Shown here in pieces: positions 50,244-59,130 of a stretch of 64,000 bases of DNA. The stretch is from Pseudomonas turukhanskensis (lineage in GTDB: Bacteria; Pseudomonadota; Gammaproteobacteria; Pseudomonadales; Pseudomonadaceae), in contig NZ_BSFN01000003.1 of the NCBI RefSeq assembly GCF_027922365.1, forward strand, positions 1 through 64,000, written 5' to 3'. Numbering within the stretch: position 1 is the stretch's first letter; each line of letters opens with the position of its first letter. The notes under the pieces are model-generated. The model saw only the letters and a list, made by a program, of their open reading frames with translations. It was not told where the DNA came from and did not search any database. A program made the translations under genes and the position numbers.

Positions 50244-50753
50244 ATGTCTACCGACAACTTCTTCCCCCAGCACAGCGTGGAAAGCCTCTACGGCGAACAC
50301 CACGGCTGGCTGCAGAAATGGCTGCGCAGCCGCATCGGCAACGGTGCCGATGCCGCCGACCTTGCGCAAGACACCTTTGTGCGCCTGCTTACCGCCCGCA
50401 CGGCGCCGAGCATCCGTGAACCCCGGCATTACCTCACCACCATCGCCCGTGGCCTGCTGATCGACCTGTTTCGTCGCCGAGCTGTGGAAAACGCCTACCT
50501 TGAGGCCCTCGCTGCGCGGCCAGAGGCGTATGAAGAAAACCTGGAAACCCGCCACCTGATTCTGGAAACGCTGATAGCCATCGACGCCATGCTCGATGGC
50601 TTCGGCCCGCGCACGCGGCACATTTTCCTGCTGGCCCAGCTTGAGGAACTCAGCTACGTGGAGATTGGTCAGCGCCTCGGCGTGTCGGTCACCACGGTAA
50701 AAAACCACCTGAGCAAAGCCCTGCTGCAATGCCTGCTGTTGGTGGAAGACTGA
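50244..50753 (+). CDS. ECF sigma factor, FecI/iron-starvation type
   Basis: Protein of 169 aa with sigma region 2 (about 12-80, DLAQDTFVRLL and HYLTTIARGLLIDLFRRR) and region 4 (about 110-165, EELSYVEIGQRLGVSVTTVKNHL). It should direct RNA polymerase to the receptor gene downstream when released by the FecR-like protein. ATG 50244 is chosen over an in-frame GTG at 50229. Its stop overlaps the fecR-like start (TGATG). Confidence 0.92.
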   Translation: MSTDNFFPQHSVESLYGEHHGWLQKWLRSRIGNGADAADLAQDTFVRLLTARTAPSIREPRHYLTTIARGLLIDLFRRRAVENAYLEALAARPEAYEENLETRHLILETLIAIDAMLDGFGPRTRHIFLLAQLEELSYVEIGQRLGVSVTTVKNHLSKALLQCLLLVED

Positions 50754-51706
50754 TGGCCAGCCCTGCCGCACGGCCTATGCCGAAAAACTGCCTGGAAATG
50801 GCCGTGCACTGGTACGTGCAACTCAACGACGGCGACGCTGACGACAACCAGCGCCAGGCGTGGCAGCGCTGGGTGGCAGAGTCGCCGGACCACGCCCGCG
50901 CCTGGGCCCGGGTGGAAAAGCTGCAACGCCAATTGCACGGCGTGCCGATGGACCTGGCCTTGCCCGTGCTGACCCAGGCTGGCGTAGAGCGCCGCTTGGC
51001 CATGAAGTCGTTGCTGGTGTTTGCCGCCCTGGGTTTTGCCGGCCTCGGCTACGAGTTTTCGCCGCTGGGGGCCGACTACCTGTCTGCCACCGGCCAGCGC
51101 CGCCAGGTGCTGCTGCCCGACGGCGGGCGCCTGGACCTCAACACCGACACCCAGGTGGATGTGCACTACAGCAGCAGCGAACGGCTGATTACCCTGCGCC
51201 ACGGTGAAGTCCGCCTGCTTACCGCGCCCGACAATCTCGTGCCGGTGCCGCGTCCCTTGGTGGTGGCAACCGTACACGGCCGCGTGCGTGCATTGGGAAC
51301 CGACTTCAACGTGCGCCTCGGCGAGAAAAGCACCACCGTCACGGTGCTAGAGCATGCGGTAGAAGTGCGCAGCCGCCTGGCGCCCGATATCGCGCAGCGC
51401 GTCAGTGCTGGCGAGCAACTGCAATTTAACGCTCGCCAGTTGCGCCCGGTGCGGGCGGCCGACCTCAACGTCAGTGCCTGGTCGCGCGGCATGCTGGTCG
51501 CCATCGATTGGCGCCTGGGCGACTTCATCGCCGAGCTTTCGCGCTATCGCAGTGGCCATCTGAGCTGCGCCCCGCAGGTGGCCGAGTTGCGCGTATCCGG
51601 CGCCTTTACGCTGGATGACACCGATGCCGTATTGGCCAACCTGACGGCCTCGCTGCCGGTGAAGCTGCGCACCTTTTCCCGCTATTGGGTGCGGGTCGAG
51701 GCGTGA
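50753..51706 (+). CDS. FecR-family sigma regulator
   Basis: Inner-membrane anti-sigma/activator of 317 aa. A cytoplasmic DUF4880 domain (about 1-70, AWQRWVAESPDHARAWARVEKL), a TM helix (about 84-102) and a periplasmic FecR domain (about 110-210) are visible. It senses the loaded TonB receptor and releases the sigma factor. It is coupled to the sigma gene by a one-base overlap. Confidence 0.93.
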   Translation: MASPAARPMPKNCLEMAVHWYVQLNDGDADDNQRQAWQRWVAESPDHARAWARVEKLQRQLHGVPMDLALPVLTQAGVERRLAMKSLLVFAALGFAGLGYEFSPLGADYLSATGQRRQVLLPDGGRLDLNTDTQVDVHYSSSERLITLRHGEVRLLTAPDNLVPVPRPLVVATVHGRVRALGTDFNVRLGEKSTTVTVLEHAVEVRSRLAPDIAQRVSAGEQLQFNARQLRPVRAADLNVSAWSRGMLVAIDWRLGDFIAELSRYRSGHLSCAPQVAELRVSGAFTLDDTDAVLANLTASLPVKLRTFSRYWVRVEA

Positions 51707-51826
51707 TGTAAGCGTCTTGATGAAAATATTTCGTATTTGGGTTGCCGATTTAAACTCTCGTCCGGCTCAAGCAGTAGAGCGGGTTAACCGCCCCTATATC
51801 TGCTAACGGCACAAGGATCGAGATTG

Positions 51827-54256
51827 ATGACAGCTCCGCGCAATTTATTGGCCAAAGGCGTGCGCCAGGCCCTGTTCGGCATGGCCCTCGGCGGCCCGCT
51901 TTTGCTAAGCGCCGCCCAACCCGCCTGGGCGCAAACTGACGCCGCCCGTACTAGCTACAATATCGCTCCCGGCCCGCTCGGCACCGTGCTCAGCCAATAT
52001 GCGGCGGCCAGCGGCGTGATGCTGTCGTTTGCTTCGTCGCAGACCGCCGGGCTGAACTCCCCTGGATTGCAAGGCGAATACTCGCTCGACGAAGGCTTTG
52101 CCACGCTGCTGTCGGGGAGTCGGCTGCAGGTACGTCAGGAAGGCTCCAGTCGCTTCAGTCTGGTAAGCATGCCGGCAGACTCGCTGGCATTGGGTGCAGC
52201 AGAAATCAGCGGCCAAACCCTGGGCACCACCACCGAAGGCACCGGCTCTTACACCACCGGCGCGGTGACCATCGGCAAAGGCGCGCAGAAACTCAAAGAC
52301 ATTCCGCAGTCGGTGACCGTGCTCACCCGTCAGCGCATGGACGACCAGAACATCACCACCCTCACCGAGGCGCTCATCAACACCACCGGCATGACCTCCA
52401 CCAAGTCGCCGGGGCCGGGTATGTTCATGTTCTCCCGTGGCTTTGATATTGAAGCGCTGCAATACGACGGCGTGCCCACGCCGCGTAACGTGTATTCGCT
52501 GGGCAGTTACCTGACCGAATCGATGGTGATCTACGACCGCGTGGAGTTTCTGCGTGGTGCGGCAGGTTTGCTGCAAGGCGCCAACAGCCCCGGCGGCGCC
52601 GTGAATCTGGTGCGCAAGCGCGGCCAGGACAAGCCCACCGTAACCCTCACTGGCAAGGCCGGTTCGTGGGACCGCTACGGTCTGCAACTGGACGCCGGCG
52701 GCCCATTGAACGACGAAGGCACCGTTCGCGGGCGTACCGTGGTTGACTATCAGCAGGGCGATTCCTTTGTCGACTACAAATGGAACTGGGACCAGACCGT
52801 GTATGGCGCACTGGATTTCGACCTGAGCGACAGCACTACGCTCGGGGTGGGGTTCAACCACCATGAAGGGCATTACCGGCCGTTCTTCCTCGGGCTGGTA
52901 CGCTACGCCGATGGCGGCGACATCGACTTGCCGCGCTCTACCTACACCGGTTCTACCTGGAACCGTGGCCTCAATGACCAGACCTCCGTGTACTTCGACC
53001 TTGAACACCGCTTCAACGATGACTGGAAGCTCAAAACCGCCGCTTTCGGGATGTTCGAGAGCAACGAGGCGACCTACCAGTACATGGTGATTGGCGCCCA
53101 ACCTGACGGCAGCGGCCCGCGTTACTTCGATTACGCCACCGACTACCAGAGCAAGAACCGCGGTCTGGATATGTACGTAGACGGCAAGTTCGAGGGCCTG
53201 GGTTTTGAGCACGCCGTGGTACTCGGCGCCAACTACTCCAAGTACACCAGCCGTGGGGCCTATGCAGCGCGGCGCGTCGATCCGGGCAATATCTTCGACA
53301 TTGATCACCATCGGCCGGACTGGGACATGGACAGCATTGCAGCGTCGCCGGGAGGCTCGCTCAACCCCAGCGAATACGATGTGCGGCAGAAAGGCATCTA
53401 CGGCACGTGGCGTGTGAAACTGCTCGACCCACTGACCCTGATCCTCGGCGGGCGTACCAGTTGGTACGACTACGAATACACCTCGCTGGATCCGGCCTCG
53501 TCGACCAAGGAGACCGGCCGGGTTACACCGTACGCCGGCTTGGTCTACGAATTGACCCCGGACTGGTCCGCCTATGTCAGCTATGCCGATGTGTTTATTC
53601 CGCAGACCGAGCGCAGTGTCAGCCAGGGCATTATCAAACCCATCGAAGGCACCAATTACGAGACCGGTCTGAAAGGTGAGCTGCTCGACGGACGCGTCAA
53701 CGTGTCGTTTGCGCTATTTCGCTACGACCATAAAAACCGGGCCACTCAAGATACTGCCGGGGGTTTTGAGTGCGATGGCTGGTATTGCTCTCGGGCTTCA
53801 GGCGAGGTTCGCAGCCAAGGGTTTGAGGCCGAGATCAGCGGCGAAGTGGTAACCGATCTGCAGCTGTCGGCCGGGTATACCTACAACACCACCAAGTACC
53901 TGGAAGATCCAGAAAACGAGGGCAGCATTTTCAGCACCTGGACGCCAAAACACATGTTGCGTCTGTGGGCTAACTACAAGCTTCCGGGCGATTTCGATCG
54001 GGTTAGTGTCGGTGCCGGGGTAAACGCCAGCAGCCATACGCCGAGCCAGGATGGTTCATACGAACTGCCGGGATTGGCGATCTGGAATTCGCGCGTTGCC
54101 TATCAGGCTACCGACGAGATCGGCTTGGCGATGAACCTCAACAACGTGTTCGACAAGAAGTACTACATTCCGTCTTACAACAGTGCCAGCGGCGGCAACT
54201 ATTACGGCGACCCCCGCAACGTGATGTTCACCGTCAAATACACGCCGCAGTTCTGA
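51827..54256 (+). CDS. TonB-dependent siderophore receptor with signalling domain
   Basis: Outer-membrane transducer of 809 aa. Signal peptide (to about 36, AWAQ), STN signalling domain (about 40-115), TonB-box/plug (about 135-270, IPQSVTVLTRQRMDDQN) and a beta barrel ending TVKYTPQF. It would import a ferric siderophore and signal to FecR; the siderophore cannot be read from sequence, although the FpvA/FoxA-like group fits. ATG 51827 follows AAGGATCGAG; TTG at 51824 is in frame but unlikely. Confidence 0.93.
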   Translation: MTAPRNLLAKGVRQALFGMALGGPLLLSAAQPAWAQTDAARTSYNIAPGPLGTVLSQYAAASGVMLSFASSQTAGLNSPGLQGEYSLDEGFATLLSGSRLQVRQEGSSRFSLVSMPADSLALGAAEISGQTLGTTTEGTGSYTTGAVTIGKGAQKLKDIPQSVTVLTRQRMDDQNITTLTEALINTTGMTSTKSPGPGMFMFSRGFDIEALQYDGVPTPRNVYSLGSYLTESMVIYDRVEFLRGAAGLLQGANSPGGAVNLVRKRGQDKPTVTLTGKAGSWDRYGLQLDAGGPLNDEGTVRGRTVVDYQQGDSFVDYKWNWDQTVYGALDFDLSDSTTLGVGFNHHEGHYRPFFLGLVRYADGGDIDLPRSTYTGSTWNRGLNDQTSVYFDLEHRFNDDWKLKTAAFGMFESNEATYQYMVIGAQPDGSGPRYFDYATDYQSKNRGLDMYVDGKFEGLGFEHAVVLGANYSKYTSRGAYAARRVDPGNIFDIDHHRPDWDMDSIAASPGGSLNPSEYDVRQKGIYGTWRVKLLDPLTLILGGRTSWYDYEYTSLDPASSTKETGRVTPYAGLVYELTPDWSAYVSYADVFIPQTERSVSQGIIKPIEGTNYETGLKGELLDGRVNVSFALFRYDHKNRATQDTAGGFECDGWYCSRASGEVRSQGFEAEISGEVVTDLQLSAGYTYNTTKYLEDPENEGSIFSTWTPKHMLRLWANYKLPGDFDRVSVGAGVNASSHTPSQDGSYELPGLAIWNSRVAYQATDEIGLAMNLNNVFDKKYYIPSYNSASGGNYYGDPRNVMFTVKYTPQF

Positions 54257-54258
54257 GG

Positions 54259-54372
54259 CAGCGGCGGATACGCCTTTGGCGGATACGCCTTTGGCGGATA
54301 CGCCTTTGGCGTATTCGCCCTACGGTTTTGCTACGGCGTAGGGCGAATACGCGCGCAGCGGGTATCCGCCGT
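54259..54372. repeat. Palindromic repeat with 15-bp tandem expansion
   Basis: GGCGGATACGCCTTT occurs three times in tandem (54263-54307), followed by GGCGTATTCGCCCTACG and, inverted, CGTAGGGCGAATACGCGCGC with GGGTATCCGCC. It is the GTAGGGCGAATA family with an expanded arm, just after the receptor gene. Confidence 0.85.
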
Positions 54373-54465
54373 TCCGATGCCTGCCACAACCCGCCCTTTG
54401 AACCCGGCCGTGGCTCCCGGTAAGATGCCCACACTTTTTCACCTCGCTATTCAGGACACCTTGCC

Positions 54466-55032
54466 ATGAGCATCAAATCGGATAAGTGGATTCGCCGCAT
54501 GGCCCAAGAGCACGGCATGATCGAGCCCTTCGTGGAGCGTCAGGTGCGGGCCGAGGGCGCCAATGCGCTGATCTCTTACGGGGTGTCCAGCTACGGCTAC
54601 GACGTACGCTGCGCCGATGAATTCAAGGTGTTCACCAACATCAACTCGGCCACCGTCGACCCGAAGAACTTCGATGAGAAGAGCTTTGTCGACGTCAAAA
54701 GCGATGTGTGCATCATTCCGCCGAACTCCTTCGCCCTGGCGCGCACCGTGGAGTTCTTCCGTATTCCGCGTGACGTACTGACCATTTGCCTGGGCAAAAG
54801 CACCTATGCGCGCTGCGGCATCATCGTCAACGTCACCCCGCTGGAACCGGAATGGGAAGGCCACGTGACCCTGGAGTTCTCCAACACCACCACCTTGCCG
54901 GCGAAAATCTACGCCAACGAAGGCGTGGCGCAGATGCTGTTTCTGCAGTCGGATGAGGCCTGTGAGGTGTCGTACAAAGACCGTGGCGGCAAGTACCAGG
55001 GGCAACTGGGCGTGACCTTGCCCAAGGCGTGA
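54466..55032 (+). CDS. dcd: dCTP deaminase
   Basis: Enzyme of 188 aa that forms dUTP from d[16 protein letters not shown] and [16 protein letters not shown] (with the catalytic Glu) match Dcd throughout. ATG 54466. In many Pseudomonas it follows apbC directly; here the sigma/FecR/receptor module lies between them. Confidence 0.97.
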   Translation: MSIKSDKWIRRMAQEHGMIEPFVERQVRAEGANALISYGVSSYGYDVRCADEFKVFTNINSATVDPKNFDEKSFVDVKSDVCIIPPNSFALARTVEFFRIPRDVLTICLGKSTYARCGIIVNVTPLEPEWEGHVTLEFSNTTTLPAKIYANEGVAQMLFLQSDEACEVSYKDRGGKYQGQLGVTLPKA

Positions 55033-55043
55033 TGATTTAAGAG

Positions 55044-55078
55044 CCATAAAAAACCGGGCCCAGTGCCCGGTTTTTTTA
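55044..55078 (+). terminator. Intrinsic terminator after dcd
   Basis: CATAAAAAACCGGGC, CCAGT, GCCCGGTTTTTTTATG: a strong symmetric terminator. Confidence 0.93.
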
Positions 55079-55104
55079 TGGATTGGCCGCATTACACGGC
55101 GCGT

Positions 55105-55688
55105 ATACCGTCATTCCAGCGCAGGCTGGGACCTAGAATCGGTCAGGGGAATACGTTAGTCGAAACATTCTGGGTCCCAGCCTTCGCTGGGACGACGGGT
55201 GGACTGCAACATTACTCCACGCTTATACCGTCATCCCAGCGCAGGCTGGGATCCAGAATCGCCTAGGGGAATACGTTAGCCAAAACATTCTGGGTCCCAG
55301 CCTTCGCTGGGACGACGGGAAGTTACTTCAACATTACTCCACGCTTATACCGTCATTCCAGCGCTGGCTGGGATCCAGAATCGCCTAGGGAAATACGTTA
55401 GCCGAAACACTCTGGGTCCCAGCCTTCGCTGGGAGGACGGGGAGTTACTTCAACATTACTCCGCGCTTATACCGTCATTCCGGCGCTGGCTGGGATTCAG
55501 AGTCGCCCAGGGAAATACGTTAGCCAAGACATTCTGGGTCCCAGCCTTCGCTGGGACGACGGGGAGTTACTTCAACTTTATTCCACGCTTATACCGTCAT
55601 CCCAGCGCAGGCTGGGATCCAGAGTCGCCCAGGGGAATACGTTAGTCGAAAAATTCTGGGTCTCAGCCTTGGCTGGGACGACGGGGCG
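55105..55688. repeat. Tandem array of five REPIN units (~122 bp each)
   Basis: Units start at 55105, 55225, 55347, 55469 and 55591. Each holds CCGTCATTCCAGCGCAGGCT on the left and, inverted, AGCCTTCGCTGGGACGACGG on the right, with ATTCTGGGTCCCAG pairing and a GGAATACGTTAG centre. The linkers after units 2, 3 and 4 contain GTTACTTCAA, the same ten bases that end aotP at 55688-55697. Units differ by scattered substitutions. Confidence 0.93.
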
Positions 55689-56453
55689 TTACTTCAAATT
55701 CCCACTCAAAAACTGCCGCAACCGCTCGCTCTTGGGGTTATCCAGCACATCCTTCGGCGCGCCTTGTTCTTCGATTTTGCCTTGGTGCAAAAACACCACT
55801 TGGCTCGCCACCTGACGGGCAAAGCCCATCTCATGGGTCACCAGAATCATGGTGCGGCCTTCTTCGGCCAGGGCTTGAATCACTTTCAGCACTTCGCCCA
55901 CCAACTCCGGGTCGAGTGCCGAGGTGGGTTCGTCGAACAGCATGATTTCCGGCTCCATCGCCAGCGCCCGGGCAATGGCGACGCGTTGCTGCTGCCCGCC
56001 GGAAAGAAACGCCGGGTACTGATTCGCCACACGCTCGGGCAAGCCGACCTTTTCCAGGTAGCGGCGGGCGCGGGCCTCGGCTTCGTCCTTGCTTACGCCC
56101 AGCACGCGGCGCGGGGCCATGGTGATGTTTTCCAACACCGTCATATGGCTCCACAGGTTGAAGTGCTGGAACACCATGGCTAGGCGGCAACGGATGCGTT
56201 GCAGCTCGTCTTCGTCGGCCACGCGCATGCCGCCCCGGTCGCTGACCATGCGGATTTGCTGGCCATCCAGGCTCATGGCGCCGTCGTTGGGCTGCTCGAG
56301 AAAGTTGATGCAGCGCAAAAAGGTGCTTTTACCCGAGCCGCTGGCGCCGATCAGGCAGATCACGTCACCGGTTTCGGCCTTTAGCGATACGCCTTTGAGC
56401 ACTTCGTTGTCGCCGTAGCTCTTGTGCAGGCCATCGATGGTCAGTTTGGTCAT
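55689..56453 (-). CDS. aotP: Arginine/ornithine ABC transporter ATPase
   Basis: ATPase of 254 aa. Walker A GASGSGKST, signature [10 protein letters not shown], Walker B IMLFDEPTSALD, and the ILVTHEMGFAR switch of HisP-type amino-acid importers. ATG 56453 (MTKLTIDGLHKSYGD). It is the last gene of the aotJQMOP-like operon. In P. aeruginosa argR follows; here the REPIN array does. Confidence 0.95.
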   Translation of the reverse strand: MTKLTIDGLHKSYGDNEVLKGVSLKAETGDVICLIGASGSGKSTFLRCINFLEQPNDGAMSLDGQQIRMVSDRGGMRVADEDELQRIRCRLAMVFQHFNLWSHMTVLENITMAPRRVLGVSKDEAEARARRYLEKVGLPERVANQYPAFLSGGQQQRVAIARALAMEPEIMLFDEPTSALDPELVGEVLKVIQALAEEGRTMILVTHEMGFARQVASQVVFLHQGKIEEQGAPKDVLDNPKSERLRQFLSGNLK

Positions 56454-56466
56454 GGGCGCGTGGTCC

Positions 56467-57600
56467 TCAAGGCGAAAGTAGGTAGCCGCTGCGGTAGGCT
56501 TCGCTGCCGGCGACATGGGCAATCGCCATGCCGGCGGTGGCCATACGGCGCATCGAGCGGGCATACATAAGGCCCGCTGTGCTGGAATGGATCGGGGTGA
56601 CGCTTCCGGCAATCGGGTCGATCACTTCGGCAATCAGGTCACCCACGGCAATCATCTGGCCCGGCGTGGCGGCAAACACCAGCAGGCCGCCGACTGGGGT
56701 GGTTACCGGCTCTACACCGGCCAGCGGCGTAGCGGGTTGGCGCAAGGGCGGCAGGGCAGGGGCCTGGCCTGCAATAACACCCAGATGGGTCAGGTAGTTA
56801 ATGATCGCCTGGCAATCGGCGGCCGCTTGCGCATGGCTGACGTCCAACACGCCGCGGTGCTCGATGGTTACCGCAAAGGCGCCCTGGGGAATCGGAAAAC
56901 GCTCGCCAAAGCGTTGCTGCAGTTGCAGCCAGAACAGGCTGAAGCATTCATCGAAAGACTGCCCGCCCGAGTCGCTGGCCAGCAGGCTGGCGTCGGCGCC
57001 GATATAGCGCGACAACGCCTCGACCTGCGGCCAGGCTTCGGGCGTGGTGTACAGGTGGGCGGCGGCTTCGAAGTCGCAGTGCAAATCCAGCACCACGTCG
57101 GCCTGGCAGGCCAGGCGCTGCAAGGTCACGCGCTGGGACTGCAACTGGGTGGTCGGCGTGTGAGCGAGCAGCGCCTGCTGCAGGCTGGCGCGGATGAGCT
57201 GCAGGTTGTGCGCGGCATCGTCGTTCAGCAGCGCCTCAACCTCGTCGCCCACGCGCTGGCTGACGTTGATAAAGGCGCGGTTGAAGTTCTCGCGGGTTTC
57301 CAGTTCATAGCGGCCCAGCGGCATATCCATCACCACTTGCGCCTGGCCAATCGGGTTGGCCATCGGCACCAGGGTGATTTCACCGAGCAACTGGCCGGCG
57401 CTTTCCAGCTCTGCCAGGCGCTGTTTCAGATGCCAGGCCACCAGCATGCCCGGCAATTCATCGGCATGCAGCGAGGCCTGGATATAGGCCGTTTTAGATC
57501 CCCGCCCTTCATTTGCAGAAGTGGGGCCGAAGTGAAAACTGTGAATCTGCCGCGCGGTGCCTGGCACCGGGGCGAGCAAGTCGTGTTGACGATGACGCAT
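56467..57600 (-). CDS. aotO: AotO-like succinylglutamate desuccinylase/aspartoacylase-family protein
   Basis: M14-like zinc hydrolase of 377 aa. SLHADELPG provides the first His and Glu, VLDLHCD the third ligand and VTIEHRG the likely catalytic Glu. It sits between aotM and aotP, as aotO does in P. aeruginosa, where its role in arginine/ornithine uptake is unclear. It could act on acylated amino acids; this is inference. ATG 57600. Confidence 0.9.
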   Translation of the reverse strand: MRHRQHDLLAPVPGTARQIHSFHFGPTSANEGRGSKTAYIQASLHADELPGMLVAWHLKQRLAELESAGQLLGEITLVPMANPIGQAQVVMDMPLGRYELETRENFNRAFINVSQRVGDEVEALLNDDAAHNLQLIRASLQQALLAHTPTTQLQSQRVTLQRLACQADVVLDLHCDFEAAAHLYTTPEAWPQVEALSRYIGADASLLASDSGGQSFDECFSLFWLQLQQRFGERFPIPQGAFAVTIEHRGVLDVSHAQAAADCQAIINYLTHLGVIAGQAPALPPLRQPATPLAGVEPVTTPVGGLLVFAATPGQMIAVGDLIAEVIDPIAGSVTPIHSSTAGLMYARSMRRMATAGMAIAHVAGSEAYRSGYLLSP

Positions 57601-57611
57601 AGATAACTGCC

Positions 57612-58322
57612 TTAGTGCGCGGGGCCGAGGAAGGCCAACCAGCGTTTTTCCGCCAGGCGGAACAGGCCCACCAGGGTAAAGGTAATGGCCAGGTAGATGA
57701 CGGCCGCAATGCCGAACGATTGGAACGTGAGGAAGGTTGCCGAGTTGGCATCGCGCGCCACTTTCAAGATATCCGGCACGGTGGCGGTAAAGGCCACGGT
57801 GGTGGAGTGCAGCATCAAAATCACTTCGTTGCTGTAGTACGGAATCGACCGGCGCAGCGCCGAAGGCATGATCACGTAGGCATACAGCTTCCAGCCATTG
57901 AGGCCGTAGGCCTTGGCCGCTTCGACTTCACCATGGTTCATGCTGCGAATGGCGCCGGCAAAAATCTCGGTGGTGTAGGCGCAGGTATTCAGCGAGAACG
58001 CCAGAATGGTGCAGTTCATTGCATCGCGGAAAAAGGAATCTAGCATCGGCACTTCACGCACCGCCGCGATGCTGTAGATGCCGGTGTAGCAAATCAGCAA
58101 CTGGATATACAGCGGCGTGCCGCGGAACAGGTACGTGTAGAACTGGACCGGCCAACGCACCCAGCGCGCCGGCGACACGCGGGCGATGGACAGCGGAATG
58201 GAGATCAGAAAGCCGAAGAAGATCGACGCGCTCAAGAGCCACATGGTCATGGCCAGGCCGGTGATATTGACGCCGTCGGTGTAGAGAAAAGGTTTCCAGT
58301 ATTCCTGCAGCAACTCGATCAT
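57612..58322 (-). CDS. aotM: Arginine/ornithine ABC permease
   Basis: Inner-membrane permease of 236 aa with about five helices. The ATPase-coupling loop EVEAAKAYGLNGWKLYAYVIMP is the EAA motif of the HisM type. Start ATG 58322 overlaps the aotQ stop (ATGA). Confidence 0.95.
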   Translation of the reverse strand: MIELLQEYWKPFLYTDGVNITGLAMTMWLLSASIFFGFLISIPLSIARVSPARWVRWPVQFYTYLFRGTPLYIQLLICYTGIYSIAAVREVPMLDSFFRDAMNCTILAFSLNTCAYTTEIFAGAIRSMNHGEVEAAKAYGLNGWKLYAYVIMPSALRRSIPYYSNEVILMLHSTTVAFTATVPDILKVARDANSATFLTFQSFGIAAVIYLAITFTLVGLFRLAEKRWLAFLGPAH

Positions 58323-59047
58323 CGCACCGCCTCCCGCGCGCCGGCCGCATAGCGCCGTTCGAGGCGTCGCAGTACAAAATTCGAGGCGCTGGTAATGGCC
58401 AGGTAAATCAGCGCCGCCAACACCAGGAAATAAAACAGCTGGTAGGTGCTCTTGCCAGCGTCTTGCGCGGCTTTCACCACGTCGGCCAGGCCGATGATCG
58501 ACACCAGGGCCGTAGCCTTAAGCATCACCATCCAGTTATTGCCGATGCCCGGCAGGGCGAAACGCATCATTTGTGGGAACACCACATAGCGAAAACGCTG
58601 GCCACGTTTGAGGCCATAGGCCGTGGCCGCTTCCACCTGGCCGCGCGGTACCGCGAGAATCGCGCCGCGAAAGGTCTCGGTGAAATACGCGCCATAAATA
58701 AAGCCCAGGGTGATGACCCCGGCGGCAAAGGGATCGATCTCGATGTAATCCCACTCCATGGCGTCGGTGAACGACGACAGCCAGGTTTGCAGGCTGTAGA
58801 AAATCAGCAGCATCAACACCAGATCGGGCACGCCGCGAATCAGGGTGGTGTACAGCTGCGCCGGAATGCGCAAGGCGCGCACACTCGACAGTTTGGCGCT
58901 GGCGCCCAGCAGGCCGAGAACCACGGCCACCAATAGCGACAGCACCGATAATTTGATGGTCATCCAGGTACCGAGCAGCAGCAGAGGGCCAAAGCCCTTC
59001 AAGCTGAAGGCGGACAGCCCGAGAAAATTCAGCAGAGTTTCAAACAT
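58319..59047 (-). CDS. aotQ: Arginine/ornithine ABC permease
   Basis: Inner-membrane permease of 242 aa of the HisQ type; the EAA loop reads QVEAATAYGLKRGQRFRYVVFP. ATG 59047 (MFETLLNFLGLSAFS) was selected by family fit. It pairs with AotM. It follows aotJ after an 83-bp gap holding two stem-loops. Confidence 0.95.
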   Translation of the reverse strand: MFETLLNFLGLSAFSLKGFGPLLLLGTWMTIKLSVLSLLVAVVLGLLGASAKLSSVRALRIPAQLYTTLIRGVPDLVLMLLIFYSLQTWLSSFTDAMEWDYIEIDPFAAGVITLGFIYGAYFTETFRGAILAVPRGQVEAATAYGLKRGQRFRYVVFPQMMRFALPGIGNNWMVMLKATALVSIIGLADVVKAAQDAGKSTYQLFYFLVLAALIYLAITSASNFVLRRLERRYAAGAREAVR

Positions 59048-59065
59048 CAATCGTGCTTCCAATAA

Positions 59066-59122
59066 AACGCCCACCTCAAGAGGTGGGCGATAGAGCGAGG
59101 CGGGGTTAGCGCCGCCTCGCTC
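59066..59122 (-). terminator. Two stem-loops between aotJ and aotQ (likely partial terminator)
   Basis: GAGCGAGGCGG/CCGCCTCGCTC (59093-59122, 11-bp arms) and GCCCACCTC/GAGGTGGGC (59069-59088, 9-bp arms). On the minus strand the second is followed by GTTTTATT, so it could attenuate read-through from aotJ into the permease genes, or protect the aotJ mRNA end. Confidence 0.7.
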
Positions 59123-59130
59123 GGCAGAAC

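Noticed and set aside
55105..55688. CRISPR array
   Set aside because: The repeating unit is a ~122-bp REPIN with near-identical content; there are no short repeats with unique spacers and no cas genes.
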